Source of the DNA: Spongilla lacustris
Taxonomy: Eukaryota > Porifera > Demospongiae > Spongillida > Spongillidae
Direction of reading: 5' to 3'
Assembly (NCBI GenBank): GCA_949361645.1
Contig: OX442417.1
Location: 16,525,427-16,589,426, forward strand
Length of the DNA: 64,000 nucleotides
Shown here: positions 46,835 to 57,918 of the stretch, in pieces
Numbering within the stretch: the first letter of the stretch is position 1
Layout: every line of letters begins with the position of its first letter
Position numbers and translations under genes: made by a program
Notes under the pieces: generated by a model
What the model was told of the DNA's origin: nothing
What the model saw: only the letters and a program-made list of their open reading frames with translations
Databases searched by the model: none

Positions 46835-47628
46835 TATGGATATGATATCCTTCAAGACCAACATTCTGCCAAAGCCAAAGTACACAAATCTATACAAGAA
46901 CAACATTCAAATGTAGCTTTGGCCCAAAAGGATGTTCTTCCACCTTCACTTGCACATGCCATGGACCCCTCTCAGGGTGGGGGGGGGGGGGGGGGGGTTA
47001 AGCTATAAGGTGGGGGGGTTCATTTAAGGTGTTACCATATCCAACTGTCTACTCCTGCATCAAGGATGCTAACAGATGGGAAGGTAAGTGGATTATTAAT
47101 GAACCAGATCACAGATGGAACAATAACTAAACAGTCCACATAAAGTACCACAGAAGCCAGCTCCAATGCAGTGAAGTGAGCCTCCAGTAGAAAACATCTT
47201 TACTCCTTCAGAGAAGCAGACAGTATCCAAGAATACCAAGGCAGCCAGAGGGATGGCCACTACAATAGGATTACCTGGTATTAGTGGCCAGTGCATGGGA
47301 TAGTGTACTCAGTCCCCCCACACAGGTCCAGATGTCCCAACCATTGTGTGCACTGGTAGACCTTATGACAAGCCCTCAACAGCAGACTGGAGGTATGATG
47401 AAATTGAACCATTACATGCGCACTCCACAGTCCAATGCTGAAAGGTTCATTTTTGCAACATTTCTTGCAAAACTGCAAGCAGTTAAGCTTCACATATTCA
47501 TCCTGGTGACTTGGGATAAGGTTTTCTTTTTAAAAATACGTATTCTGCTGGTGTTAATTTATTATCAACGTTTTCTGAAAAATCATATGCATGTAACCAA
47601 CTGGTGGTGTGGTTGTGCCATAAGAGGT
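46835..47628. other. No gene recognised; possible remains of the SH3 gene
   Basis: Contains a G run (46979-46997) and short frames without recognisable similarity. Confidence 0.4.
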
Positions 47629-47920
47629 ACCTCTCAGCCCCTCCCCCACGTGCAAGACCTCTCAACCCTCCCCCACATGTAATACCTCTCAGCCCCTCCC
47701 CACATACAATACCTCTCAGCCCCTCCCCCACATACAACACCTCTCAGCCCCCCCCACATGCAATACCTCTCAGCCCCGCCCCCACATGCAATACCTCTCA
47801 GCCCCTCCCCCAAATACAATACCTCTAAGCCCCTCCCCCAAATACAATACCTCTCAGCCCCTCCCCCACATACAATACCTCTCAGCCCCTCCCCCACATG
47901 CAATACCTCTCAGCCCCCTT
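47629..47920. repeat. About 28-bp minisatellite, eleven copies
   Basis: The unit is ACCTCTCAGCCCCTCCCCCA followed by CATACAAT or CATGCAAT, with one A-rich variant (CAAATACAAT). Confidence 0.9.
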
Positions 47921-48099
47921 AGACTAACACCTTTGTGTCTTTCTGGGAAATTTGATGCAATTTATATTTTACAAAACCATAGCACTAGGTTCTATAATTC
48001 TCCATGAGTCAAACAAACTGCAGCCCTGCTGACAGGTGGACTTCACAATGCATCCTGATTGGTCAGATATTGTTGTAAGACAGCCTCTGACATAACATG

Positions 48100-49366
48100 T
48101 TACATGACATAGAAACTACACTCGTTGAAGGCCACCCAATCGCGGGCAATAGGGGACCTCAGCATGTGCTCTGGGACACCAAACCCATTCAACAGCTCTA
48201 TAGCTTGACTGCCCAGCTCGGCACACAGCTCCCTGGAGCGCCGGGTGATGGCCTGGGCCTGAGAGGGGCTCAGCAGTCCCTCCGAGAGGTACCACCCCAT
48301 TCAGGTCTCAAATCTGGACAAGCAGTACAGGGACCGAAGTGACTCCAGCACCCCCTGGATGTCAGGGTCTGCGTCCTTGATGGCCCGTAGCATGGCGTCA
48401 TTGACTACACCCTCTCCATAGGCGTGTGCTGTGTGCTGAACATGGTCGCTCTCCTCCATCATCCACACCTGGAACACCGCCTCCCCCTTCTGCTCCTTGG
48501 GCATGTTCCTCAGCCCCAGACCCATCTTTAAGGACAAGGAGTGCAGGAGGTACTTCTCCCTCCCCCACAGTAGGGCAGTCTGCACGGCCTGGGAGGTGGG
48601 GTCCCCGGTGGTCCCCAACGCCAGGGGGGTGCAGGGCTAGGGGGAGCTTGGACAAGGCCGCAAACCTCTTCACCTCCGAGGGCTTGACCGTCTTGCTCAC
48701 CTTCTGCATGAGGACGCGGTTGTCCCCCTCAGCCGTGAGCCCCGCGTGGGACCAGGTGATGCACTCCCCTAGGTGGTTAGCGGACAGGTAGCCCTGCCCC
48801 CCCCCCCCCCCACACCTCTCCCTCCCGACTGTGGCCACCTGCTCGTTGTTCCAGGTGACCATGGTCTTGAAGATGCAGCAGAGAAGCAACACCTCCAGCT
48901 TCTCCTCGGCAGACATGTTGGGGTGCTGGGCTGCATACCTGTCCTTGGCGTGGTTCAGGCCCATGTTGAGGGCATAGATGTTGGCCAGGAGGGGGACCAG
49001 GGCCCTCTGCTGGAGCTGGTACCGCAGTATGGGGGTGTCCCACTTGCCCGTCTTGCCCACGCACAGCCTGGTGCTGGAGTACCTTATGGCGTTGGTCATG
49101 GCTACCTTCTGGGAGCCCATGCACATGGAGGCCATGCACAGCCTGCCGCTCAGGAGCTGGTCAGCCAGGACCAGGAAGCACTCCCTACGCTTGGAGACCG
49201 TGCTGGTGAAGGTGCCATCCTCGCCCACCTGGGACACCTGGTCCAGGAGGGCCTCCCTGGGCACCCGCACGTGATCCAACCACAGGGCACCATTGTCCAC
49301 ACCGTTGGCTGCCATCTTGTGTCCCATGTCCCAGATCTTGACGTCCACGCACACGGAGTAAAACAA
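48100..49366 (-). pseudogene. Peroxisomal acyl-CoA oxidase, copy 2 (mostly readable)
   Basis: The minus strand encodes, from the middle domain to the C-terminus, [58 protein letters not shown], then in a second frame [16 protein letters not shown] and [31 protein letters not shown] and finally ELCAELGSQAIELLNGFGVP. Acyl-CoA oxidases are FAD enzymes of the peroxisome that turn acyl-CoA and O2 into enoyl-CoA and H2O2. The first third (FAD-binding N-terminus) is missing. Breaks: a frame change near 48610-48640 and an in-frame TGA at 48303-48301. A 15-base G run after RERC has expanded the conserved CGG-x-GY motif but stays in frame. No introns are visible over 1.27 kb. It could be a live gene with errors or an unusual short intron, but a dead copy is more likely. 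Confidence 0.7.
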
Positions 49367-49735
49367 AAAAGCTCCCCGGATTTACTTATTAATTAACTAG
49401 TGTTTGTGTTATTAGAAGCCCATATGGTGCACTTGTACTTTGCTATGTTTGGTTGCTACAAAGTCTACAGTTTTGTCTCAGCACACTCCCCCCTGCCAAA
49501 GAATGCCATTATTTGGATGACAGATCAGACATAAAATAGAAATTACATTCTAATAAATGCACATCTAGCATAAGCATTTTGTCCTTAGCTCAGCTGCCAG
49601 TGCTACTTCTCCAACACTTGGTGTCTCCAGAGCACCAATAATGGTGCTCCAGGTGTACTGATAAGGGTCAAGGGTGCTCCATTTAGCCAACATCACTTCA
49701 AATGTGTGTAAGTTAAGATGAGTGGAGGTGAATGG

Positions 49736-50095
49736 TGGGGGGAGGAGGGAGAGGGGAGGAGGAGGGAGAGGGGAGGAGGAGGGAGAGGGGAAGAGGAGGG
49801 AGAGGGGAAGAGGAGGGAGAGGGGAGGAGGAGGAGGGAGAGGGGAAGAGGAGGGAGAGGGGAAGAGGAGGAGGGAGAGGGGAAGAGGAGGAGGGAGAGGG
49901 GAAGAGGAGGGAGAGGGGAAGAGGAGGGAGAGGGGAAGAGGAGGAGGGAGAGGGGAAGAGGAGGAGGGAGAGGGGAAGAGGGAGAGGGGAAGAGGAGGAG
50001 GGAGAGGGGAAGAGGAGGGAGAGGGGAAGAGGAGGAGGGAGAGGGGAAGAGGAGGAGGGAGAGGGGAAGAGGGAGAGGGGAAGAGGAGGGAAGGA
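49736..50095. repeat. Purine-only GAGGAGGGAGAGGGGAA tandem repeat
   Basis: About 360 bp of G and A with a 14-20 bp period. Strict purine/pyrimidine strand asymmetry could favour triplex formation. Three + and two - frames stay open for over 120 codons because the repeat lacks stops. Confidence 0.95.
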
Positions 50096-50554
50096 TGAAG
50101 GAGGAAGACATTGATAACAAGTGAGGGAGGTGAAAGAGATTGAGATATGAGGAGTGGGGTGTTGGTTGTTTGCTTAAATACGAGGTCAGGCATGTGCAGA
50201 CGTTGACCAAGGTGCCTCTTCCCCAGACTATACATGGGCCAGCCTGACAGGGACAGAGCAGTCACCACATGCATAACTCTAGGCTTATATGAACACTGCA
50301 AATCAATTAGGCTGAATTTAGACCACAATGACTTCAGAAGTATTGCGCCCCCCTCCCTCCCCAAACCTGAGATACCTTACCCTGCTCTGGTCCATTCTCC
50401 ATCAAACATCTCCTAGGAGTGTTATCCTCCCATGACTGTGTGTTGATTACTGTCATGTTGATGTCAATAAGGATCAGGGCAAGGCTAGTGCTGAGCTGTG
50501 ACCTCTTACACCCTAGTGGAGGGAGGGTGGATGTATGTGCATGTGTACCTGTGC

Positions 50555-50557
<3 letters not shown>

Positions 50558-50603
<46 letters not shown>

Positions 50604-50639
50604 GTATGTATGTGTGTGTGCATATGTACCTGTGCAACC

Positions 50640-50704
<65 letters not shown>
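50558..50704. repeat. Two (GT)n tracts
   Basis: GT tracts at 50558-50600 and 50641-50704 are separated by a near-copy of the flanking GTATGTGTGTGTGCATATGTACCT sequence region; GTACCTGTGCAAC precedes each. Confidence 0.9.
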
Positions 50705-50708
<4 letters not shown>

Positions 50709-51017
50709 GAATGTGCCTTCATTATTCATGGCTGGAGTGTGCTTGTTGACCTTGACCATATATGGATATCCCCTTCATCTGAATGTTGGCACATGAGGAC
50801 TGTTGTGCCCAAATAAATAAATGATTGAAGAGGTGTGTTGACATAACTGGTGTATAATCTTGTCTCTTATCAGTGAGTTTACACAAAAGGCAATTTCTTA
50901 CTACTACTAAATGTCCCACTGCTGATGTACTTATCATCCCAACACTGCCCCTCCCCCTCCCTCCCATCCCCCACACCTCTCCACCCCCTCCCCCTGCACC
51001 ATATCACCCAGTACATG

Positions 51018-51242
51018 GCACCAGCTGTCATGGAGCTAGAACAGTTGCTGAATGAAGTAGACACTGTCAGCATAGAAGAAATCAATCCTCATCAGGCTGG
51101 ATGGAAAGACCTGCCACCTCTGTGTGTGAGAGAAGAGCTGAACAAGATGGAGGGCAAGGGAATCATAACCAAAGTAGGAGAGCCAACCCCCCCAAGGTGT
51201 GTAGGAATGGTGGACATGACAAAGACATCAGGAGAGATGTGA
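51018..51242 (+). pseudogene. Retroelement fragment, shorter copy of 27166-28215
   Basis: The frame reads MELEQLLNEVDTVSIEEI, then directly CVREELNKMEGKGIITKVGE. The two blocks are 0.8 kb apart in the 27-28 kb copy, so this copy lacks, or the other gained, the intervening knuckle-containing stretch. It resembles the N-terminal part of a Gypsy-type reverse transcriptase. Confidence 0.55.
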
Positions 51243-51319
51243 TTGTGTGGGGACCATCTGAAGGAAGGTGTGTTGTAAGAAGTATGTCCTCTGCCAAGGG
51301 AAGACACCATTTTGGTCCA

Positions 51320-52101
51320 CCCCCTCTCTGTGTACACATCAATGTTTATAGTTACCCCTATCCCATGTGTGCAGACATCTATGTCCCACCCCCTCTGCAA
51401 GCACATCATCAATACCTCTCCCTTGCTGATATGTTTATAGTTATGTCATTGCACCCCCCTCTAACGTGCACATCAGGTACCTTGTTTTCCTCCAACCCTT
51501 TACTCTGACATGTTCATACAACACACACCACCAGATATATAAGCATATAGCTAACTATACACCACCAGATATTCATACGGTGCACACATACGTGTACAAC
51601 ATTTACAGCCATCATACATGTAAGCATGGCACAGAGTACCACATGTAACATGCATCCATTTAGACACATTAGCAGCATATAGCAACATATGCGCACTTGC
51701 ATAGCAGGTGATCCAGAGCGGTCTAATGAAAAGAGTGTCATGTGTGTTATGTTCTGGTTGGAGCCATGGTAAGGGCATTTGTTCTTTCATTACTAAAATT
51801 GGCATCCTGGGGGAGTGGGGGGTAGGGGGGGGGGGGCATGGCCGCCCATCCCCCCCCCCCCCCTACCCCCCTTCAGGCCCTTGTAATAAGTTACAATGTG
51901 CACCCCCACTGGTTGAATCGGCCAAAAGCGGACAATGTATTCACGGCTGTCAAATGTGCCCCCCCCCCCTTTCTAGAAAAGCTGGGGCACTCATGACTAA
52001 ACATAGGTCCATGTATGGGCCTGTACTCTCCCTCCCCCCCCTGTTGTATGGTACCCTTTAAATTCTTATTAAAAGAAAAGCATAATGAATTTCCAATGGT
52101 T
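51320..52101. other. Intergenic stretch, no gene recognised
   Basis: Contains G and C runs (about 51819-51866, 51960-51969) and short frames only. Confidence 0.5.
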
Positions 52102-54171
52102 CTAATTAACAATACACATGTACATGTGATTTACAATTAACACACTGTTTAACATTTGAAGCACAGGCAGCACAATGTATATTATTTTTTCACCGGTTTT
52201 TTGTGTTGGAGGAGGCTGCAGCTGCTTCTGATCAAGTGGTGGTGGAGGACTGGATCCAATGTGCACACATATGTCTGCTCCTCCAGACCAAATCCAATGG
52301 AGCTCTTCTGTAGCCAAGCTGTCAAGAAAGCAAGATTTGATACAATCATGCAGGTCCCATGGTCTTTCAGATTCAACTAGGACTCTTGCCACTGGGTAAA
52401 GCTTTTGCACTACATGCATCATTAGTTGGAAATCATGGAATTTTTGGCCTCCATTGCATTTCTTTGCGTAAACTATAGCTGGCACTGACGTTGTCTGTGA
52501 AGATCTGCCACATTTCATCATCTCCTTGATTTTACTAACGTTCCATTCGATAGAATTAAGTAGTTCATTGCATTTCACCTTCTGATCCTCACTGGGTAAC
52601 AGTAATATAGGGTAAACACTGTTTTTTTTAGGAGGCTCATTAGGTTCAGAGCAAGTTGGCAATGATTGCTCGTTCACATAAAGCCAAAATACTTTCGTTT
52701 TTTCCAGACTCTTCTTCAGAAATTTCTTAATTGTTTCTTTGCCTGGACGAAATGTAGAATGAATAAAAATTTGAGCATATGATTGGTTTCCATATTGCAC
52801 TTGGAGATTGCGGAAATTGGGAGTTGATATTTGCAAATCGATACGCGCCCTACCACTTTCTACAAGAGTCCCATACTTATCCCCTTTATCTTCTGCACCA
52901 TCCATATCCCAACATTCAATCACAGCTTCACAATCTTTTTTTACCTGTCCACTCGCTTCAACCAGCACTCTTCTGGAAGGTACAGCACCAGAACTGAACA
53001 GTGCCTTATAATCTTTAACATTTGTGAGCTTGTCTTTAAATATTGCAGGTTCTTTGTACTTTTGTGTGTGAACATATTCAGGGTCCTGGCCAGCACATAA
53101 TGGAGTTTTATTTTGTATAAGTAGTGGTAACAGGGTGTTTTCGTACGCATCACATGAAGCTGCCCCCTGGATGCATATAGGGTAACTGCCATATTTTGAA
53201 TCAGGACTCTTCATGCATTTGCTCAGCCTTTCAACCCACTTATTTGAAAAACAACAATCACTGATGATTGTCAACTGCAAGTGGTCTTCAGGATCCGCTT
53301 TTTGATTCTCCATTTCAATCCATGCATCCAAAATATTCTCCATGGTTACATACAATGAGAGCACTGTTTTCTCCTCATCATTCTCAGTGTATGCACCCCA
53401 GTTCCCAGTATCTACCTCCCCGTGACCTGCAAAGTACACTATCACTTCAGACCCCATTGGTAAATTCACTAGACTTGCTCCCCTGAAGAGGCTAATGAGT
53501 TGTTGATCAGACTTCATGTTTCCTTGAGGTAAATCCACATTCTTCTGCAAGTCGAAAATCTGACTGTACCAGCCGTATGGCTGCTGGTTCATAAAATCAA
53601 TAAATGACTTGCGGTCTTCCAACAGTCCAGTGTTGATGCCTTCTCGCTCTCCCCCAACACGACCGATAAAACGTTGAGCAGCTGGCTCTGCATTGCCCAC
53701 TTCTCCTTGGGGTACACTGCTGGCTTTGGACTCCGGTAGTGGAGGAGGTACAATGGGCTCCGGTGACATTAAAGAGAAGCCTACTGCTACTCTGATGTCC
53801 AGCCTGCTACAGAGCTCTCGATACAGGTATTTATATTTAGGTTCCATTAGGAATGATTCAACGCTGCGTTCAAATGCACTAAGCTTTCGAACGTTATCCA
53901 TTTGCAATGGAGGCTGTCCTAACGATATCAACGTACACAATTCACTTTGATCCGTGCATTCCAGAATGCACCGCTTAATAATGGTCATCGGGAAGAACTG
54001 CTGGGGTTTTCTATCCGCCTCAAATGTTTCGTCAAAATGTTTTTTTACTTTTGATTTGGCGTCATCGTTGCAGTTCAGGTAATTTAAAAACGCACTTACG
54101 AAAGCAGAAAGGTCTTCTGTTTCGTTAAGTTTCACTGGGGCCGTCGGCTTGAATTTCCACGATTCAACCAT
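52102..54171 (-). CDS. Caspase-fold (peptidase C14-like) protein, intronless
   Basis: A single 689-aa frame from ATG 54171. Residues 1-130 are helical-looking with no family I can name. A proline-rich linker follows (EPIVPPPLPES, 138-148). Residues about 175-345 look like a caspase/metacaspase fold: hydrophobic strand then GHG (VIVYFAGHGE, His250) and a second strand ending in a Cys (LTIISDCCFSN, Cys306/Cys307), the His-Cys dyad spacing of clan CD peptidases. Residues 345-690 are unassigned. Family knowledge: C14 peptidases cut after Asp or Arg/Lys and act in cell death and immunity; the related CHAT domains have the same dyad. Substrate is not predictable. The lack of introns stands out against genes A and B. 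The neighbourhood (CARD and Death GTPases at 6-11 and 31-36 kb) makes an immune or death role plausible but is only context. Confidence 0.7.
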   Translation of the reverse strand: MVESWKFKPTAPVKLNETEDLSAFVSAFLNYLNCNDDAKSKVKKHFDETFEADRKPQQFFPMTIIKRCILECTDQSELCTLISLGQPPLQMDNVRKLSAFERSVESFLMEPKYKYLYRELCSRLDIRVAVGFSLMSPEPIVPPPLPESKASSVPQGEVGNAEPAAQRFIGRVGGEREGINTGLLEDRKSFIDFMNQQPYGWYSQIFDLQKNVDLPQGNMKSDQQLISLFRGASLVNLPMGSEVIVYFAGHGEVDTGNWGAYTENDEEKTVLSLYVTMENILDAWIEMENQKADPEDHLQLTIISDCCFSNKWVERLSKCMKSPDSKYGSYPICIQGAASCDAYENTLLPLLIQNKTPLCAGQDPEYVHTQKYKEPAIFKDKLTNVKDYKALFSSGAVPSRRVLVEASGQVKKDCEAVIECWDMDGAEDKGDKYGTLVESGRARIDLQISTPNFRNLQVQYGNQSYAQIFIHSTFRPGKETIKKFLKKSLEKTKVFWLYVNEQSLPTCSEPNEPPKKNSVYPILLLPSEDQKVKCNELLNSIEWNVSKIKEMMKCGRSSQTTSVPAIVYAKKCNGGQKFHDFQLMMHVVQKLYPVARVLVESERPWDLHDCIKSCFLDSLATEELHWIWSGGADICVHIGSSPPPPLDQKQLQPPPTQKTGEKIIYIVLPVLQMLNSVLIVNHMYMCIVN

Positions 54172-54490
54172 CTTGACGATTCGATCGGTCGCTTATTAGT
54201 GTAGCTACAGTCAAAACTCGCTATATAAGCACCACGTTTGTTCCCTCGACCAGCGCTAATTAATTTCATGACGCATGACGTTACGCGGAGGGTTTTTAAA
54301 TAGAAATGTTCAAATTCGAGTGTACAAACGCTTGCGGGCCTTTCTCGAACGCGACGCTTCCGATGGTGCTTATTTTTTCGACACGAGTCGAGAAGTGTTT
54401 GTTCTAAACGATTTGTGGAATTTGAACGCTATGCGTGTATTTACGCTTCTCTGACGAACTTCGAGTGAGCGGATTTGGAATGGTGAAGCG
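54172..54490. promoter_or_regulatory. Upstream region of the caspase-fold gene
   Basis: CG-containing region. On the minus strand GCTTATATAG (54221-54230) is a TATA-like box about 50 nt before the ATG. On the plus strand a short ATG frame at 54491 ends at TACG|gtaagtg (54533) and another at ATTACAG|gtaagag (54634), so transcription may also run rightward. Confidence 0.35.
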
Positions 54491-54696
54491 ATGCTCACTC
54501 TCGAAGGAGCCCTGGTATCTCCGTTATGTACGGTAAGTGTTCACACTAGCGTTCGTGTGTATTTACATGCATTCCCTTCAAACTTCCAGCTGCTAATTAG
54601 AAATGGTGACTCAATATGCATCGCTATTACAGGTAAGAGAAAGGGATGTAACGTATGTAATTCCATACCATAATGGTGCAACCATTTCATCCCTTG

Positions 54697-56235
54697 TGCT
54701 ACAACCATGTTCCTCCCTTACATCACAACCATGTTCCTTGAATGTGCCACAAGCATGTTCCACCCTTGTGTCACAAGCATGTTCCACCCTTGTGTCACAA
54801 GCATGTTCCTCCCTTACATCACAAGCATGTTCCCTTCTTGTGCCACAAGCATGTTCCTCCCTTACATCACAAGCATGTTCCCCTCTTGTGCCACAAGCAT
54901 GTTACCTCCTTACGTCACAAGCATGTTCCTCCCTTACATCACAAGCATGTTCCTCCCTTACATCACAAGCATGTTCCCCTCTTATGCCACAAGCATGTTA
55001 CCCCCTTACATCACAAGCATGTTCCTCCTTTACATCACAAGCATGTCCTATGTGCCACAAGCATGTTCCCCTCTTGTGCCACAAGCATGTTCCTTCCTTA
55101 CGTCACAAACATGTTCCTCCCTTACATCACAAGCATGTTCCTCCCTTACATCACAAGCATGTTCCCCTCTTGTGCCACAAGCATGTTACCTCCTTACGTC
55201 ACAAGCATGTTCCTCCCTTACATCACAAGCATGTGCCACAAGCATGTTCCTCCCTTACATCACAAGCATGTCCCCCCTTGTACCACAAGCATGTTCCCTC
55301 CTTACATCACAAGTATGTTCCCTCCTTACGTCACAAGCATGTTCCTCCCTTACGTCACAAGCATGTTCCTCCCTTACGTCACAAGCATATTCCTCCCTTA
55401 CGTCACAAGCATGTTCCCCTCTTGTGCCACAAGCATGTTCCCTCGTTACATCACAAGCATGTTCCTCCCTTACATCACAAGCATGTTCCTTCCTTACACC
55501 ACAAGCATGTTCCTCCCTTACACCACAAGCATGTTCCCCTCTTGTGCCACAAGCATGTTACCCCCTTATGTCACAAGCATATTCCTCCCTTACGTCACAA
55601 GCATTTCCCCCTCTTGTGCCACAAGTATGCCTCCCTTACGTCACAAGCATGTTCCCTCCTTGTGCCACAAACATGTTACCCCTTACATCACAAGCATGTT
55701 CCTCCCTTACAGCACAAGCATGTCCCCCTTGTGCCACAAGCATGTTCCTCCCTTACATCACAAGCATGTTCCCCTCTTGTGCCACAAGCATGTTCCCTCC
55801 TTACGTCACAAGCATGTTCCTCCCGTACATCACAAGCATGTTCCTCCCTTACACCACAAGCATGTTCCCCTCTTGTGCCACAAGCATGTTACCCCCTTAC
55901 ATCACAAGCATGTTCCTCCCTTACGTCACAAGCATGTTCCCCCCTTGTGCCACAAGCATGTTCCTCCCTTGCATCACAAGCATGTTCCTCACAAGCATGT
56001 TCCCCCCTTGTGCCACAAGCATGTTCCTCCCTTGCATCACAAGCATGTTCCTCACAAGCATGTCCCCTTCTTGTGCCACAAGCATGTTACCCCCTTACGT
56101 CACAAGCATATTCCTCCCTTACGTCACAAGCATGTCCCCCTCTTGTGCCACAAGTATGTTACCCCCTTACATCACAAGCATATTCCTCCCTTACGTCACA
56201 AGCATGTTCCCCTCTTGTGCCACAAGCATGTTTCT
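54697..56235. repeat. 24-bp minisatellite, about 64 copies, two unit types
   Basis: Type 1 TTCCTCCCTTACATCACAAG plus CATG and type 2 TTCCCCTCTTGTGCCACAAG plus CATG are interspersed. All three plus frames stay open for over 550 codons because the unit is 24 bp and lacks stops. The proteins (CHKHVPPLRH, TSMFLPYI, SSLTSQAC types) are repeat products and not taken as genes. Confidence 0.95.
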
Positions 56236-56289
56236 CCGTTGTGCCATACCACTGTGCGGAGTGAACTCAGGGATGCTACCACCAGCACA

Positions 56290-56348
56290 ATGCAAAGTGA
56301 CATTGGTGTGTGCAAAGGAGATATGCACACACCAATGTCACTTTGCAT
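56290..56348. repeat. Perfect 25-bp hairpin
   Basis: ATGCAAAGTGACATTGGTGT plus GTGCA (56290-56314) is exactly inverted at 56324-56348 with a 9-base loop. It lies 55 bp beyond the minisatellite. Function unknown. Confidence 0.9.
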
Positions 56349-56692
56349 TGCACACACAACCATCATTACTACATCCTGTACAGCAGCTATGTTACATCCA
56401 CCTCATTATCATATTGCTGCACCACTATTATTCATTACTCCAGGTTGCGCCTTGATGACTTCATCATCAACATAGCCATCAAATTCGTCATCGCTACAGT
56501 CACTATCTATGTCCTCCATGTATAGGAGGAGGCTGAGGAAGGGACCTGCATCTGGTGATCGCCACTACTTTACACCCAAGATAGAAGCCACACTATGCAT
56601 AGAATTCAATTTTAGTTGTGTAAACAAACTTCGCGCAGCTGCAATTGATTACACACGCCCGCGCTACGCATTTATATTATGCCATCCCACTT

Positions 56693-56751
56693 GGCCACTT
56701 AAGTGGCCTTCCGCAATGCGCAAGCGCTCGCGTACGGCCACTATAGTGGCC
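56693..56751. promoter_or_regulatory. Two matching 16-bp palindromes
   Basis: GGCCACTTAAGTGGCC (56693-56708) and GGCCACTATAGTGGCC (56736-56751) share all but the two central base pairs and lie 43 bp apart. The stretch between is CpG-rich. Possibly a dimeric binding site pair; no factor is assigned. Confidence 0.5.
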
Positions 56752-56992
56752 CGTCCACGGCTGTTTGCGGCCATACATTTTGTGGACACCAGGTTATTTA
56801 CCCGAAATATTGAAATGATTACGTAAGCCTTAGCAACGCCCATGACAACCCCAGGGTTGAACAAAAACGTAAGCCAGCACAAAACAGGTTGGTTATTGTC
56901 ACCATTTGAAAACACGAAATAAAGCCAGCATCATTTTTCTATTTACAGTGCTTACCTCATGCTACAGTTTCGTTGCCACGGCGCGTTATAGG

Positions 56993-57918
56993 CAGTGTTG
57001 CCGCGGCCAGCCGTGGCCGTCCGGCAGCCGTCAAAAATTGCCGATTTTTGTGCTGACCGTCAGTGATCGTGGACCGCCAACATGCCTGGCCGTCTGAGCC
57101 GGGAAGTATCATATATTTGGCGGCTGACCGTCAAAAATATGAGCCGGTCTTTGACGGTCACGATTAATTAATTCTTAATAAAACTGCAATTATAACAGAC
57201 AAATTATTAAGATTATACTTTGCCAGTTACATAAACCCATGTGTAAGACACTGCTATATCCCATAAAGTGTTTTGAATAGACCCCTTGTTAATAGAGGAA
57301 GCTATATCTGTTTTCGTGTGTGTGATTGGAGATTTGAAATACAGTGATTTGACCGTCGCGTATAGTATATTATGGCCGACACGACGATCGTAAAGAAAAC
57401 TGATCCATCTGCCAACTCCCCCAGTTTTTCCAGATTCCCCACATTCCCACAATTTTCACACAGTCTCTAAAATGGCACTGAAGTATCTGGCTATTCCAGC
57501 ATCAGGTACACCATCAGAGCGAGCTATACTAATACTTGAAAGCAAAACATGGAGAATGGACTCTGCCCGGCTAGAAGGAGTTTTGCTGTTACGTTGTGTT
57601 TAAACTTTAAACATATATACCCTTCCTATAATAAGCTGTTCAGCATACTTTTTCTGATGACGCGTACATGTAATATAAGCTTGTACAGGTAATTTTCCCC
57701 GCCCTTGACGGTTGACCGCCGACCGTGACCGCCAAACTCGGTTTTGGCGGTCAGAAATGGCCGTGACCGTGTCGGCAAGGCTGCAGACGGTTGGCCGTGG
57801 CCGTGACCGGGAAGGATTGATGCCGGCCATTGCTGGCCGTGACCGTGACCGTCAGGTGTCTAATCCGGTCAGCCGTCCGTCCGGGACTTGTTCCAATTAG
57901 TCAGCCGCGGCAACACTG
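56993..57918. mobile_element. hAT transposon, internally deleted
   Basis: The TIRs begin CAGTGTTGCCGCGGC at both ends. GTTATAGG flanks both sides (56985-56992, 57919-57926) as an 8-bp target duplication, the hAT signature. GCCGTGACCGTGACCG-like motifs are repeated near both ends, as is common in hAT subterminal regions. 926 bp is too short for an active element. It retains a transposase C-terminal fragment. Confidence 0.9.
57471..57602 (+). pseudogene. hAT transposase C-terminal (dimerisation) fragment
   Basis: MALKYLAIPASGTPSERAIL at 57471 followed by DSARLEGVLLLRC matches the hAT dimerisation domain (LA-x-P-x-SS/TPSER...R..L). The usual FS..G after SER is altered. The stop is at about 57602. 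The rest of the transposase is absent. Confidence 0.75.

Noticed and set aside
48826..49396. Long plus-strand frames opposite the acyl-CoA oxidase copies (25209-25760 and 48773-49396)
   Set aside because: Antisense shadows of GC-rich coding sequence; the minus strand matches the enzyme family.
49693..50364. Ser/Pro/Leu-rich and Gly/Glu/Arg-rich frames
   Set aside because: Purine-only simple repeat.
54603..56475. Three overlapping plus-strand frames of 553-582 aa
   Set aside because: All three frames of one 24-bp repeat are open, so none shows coding selection.
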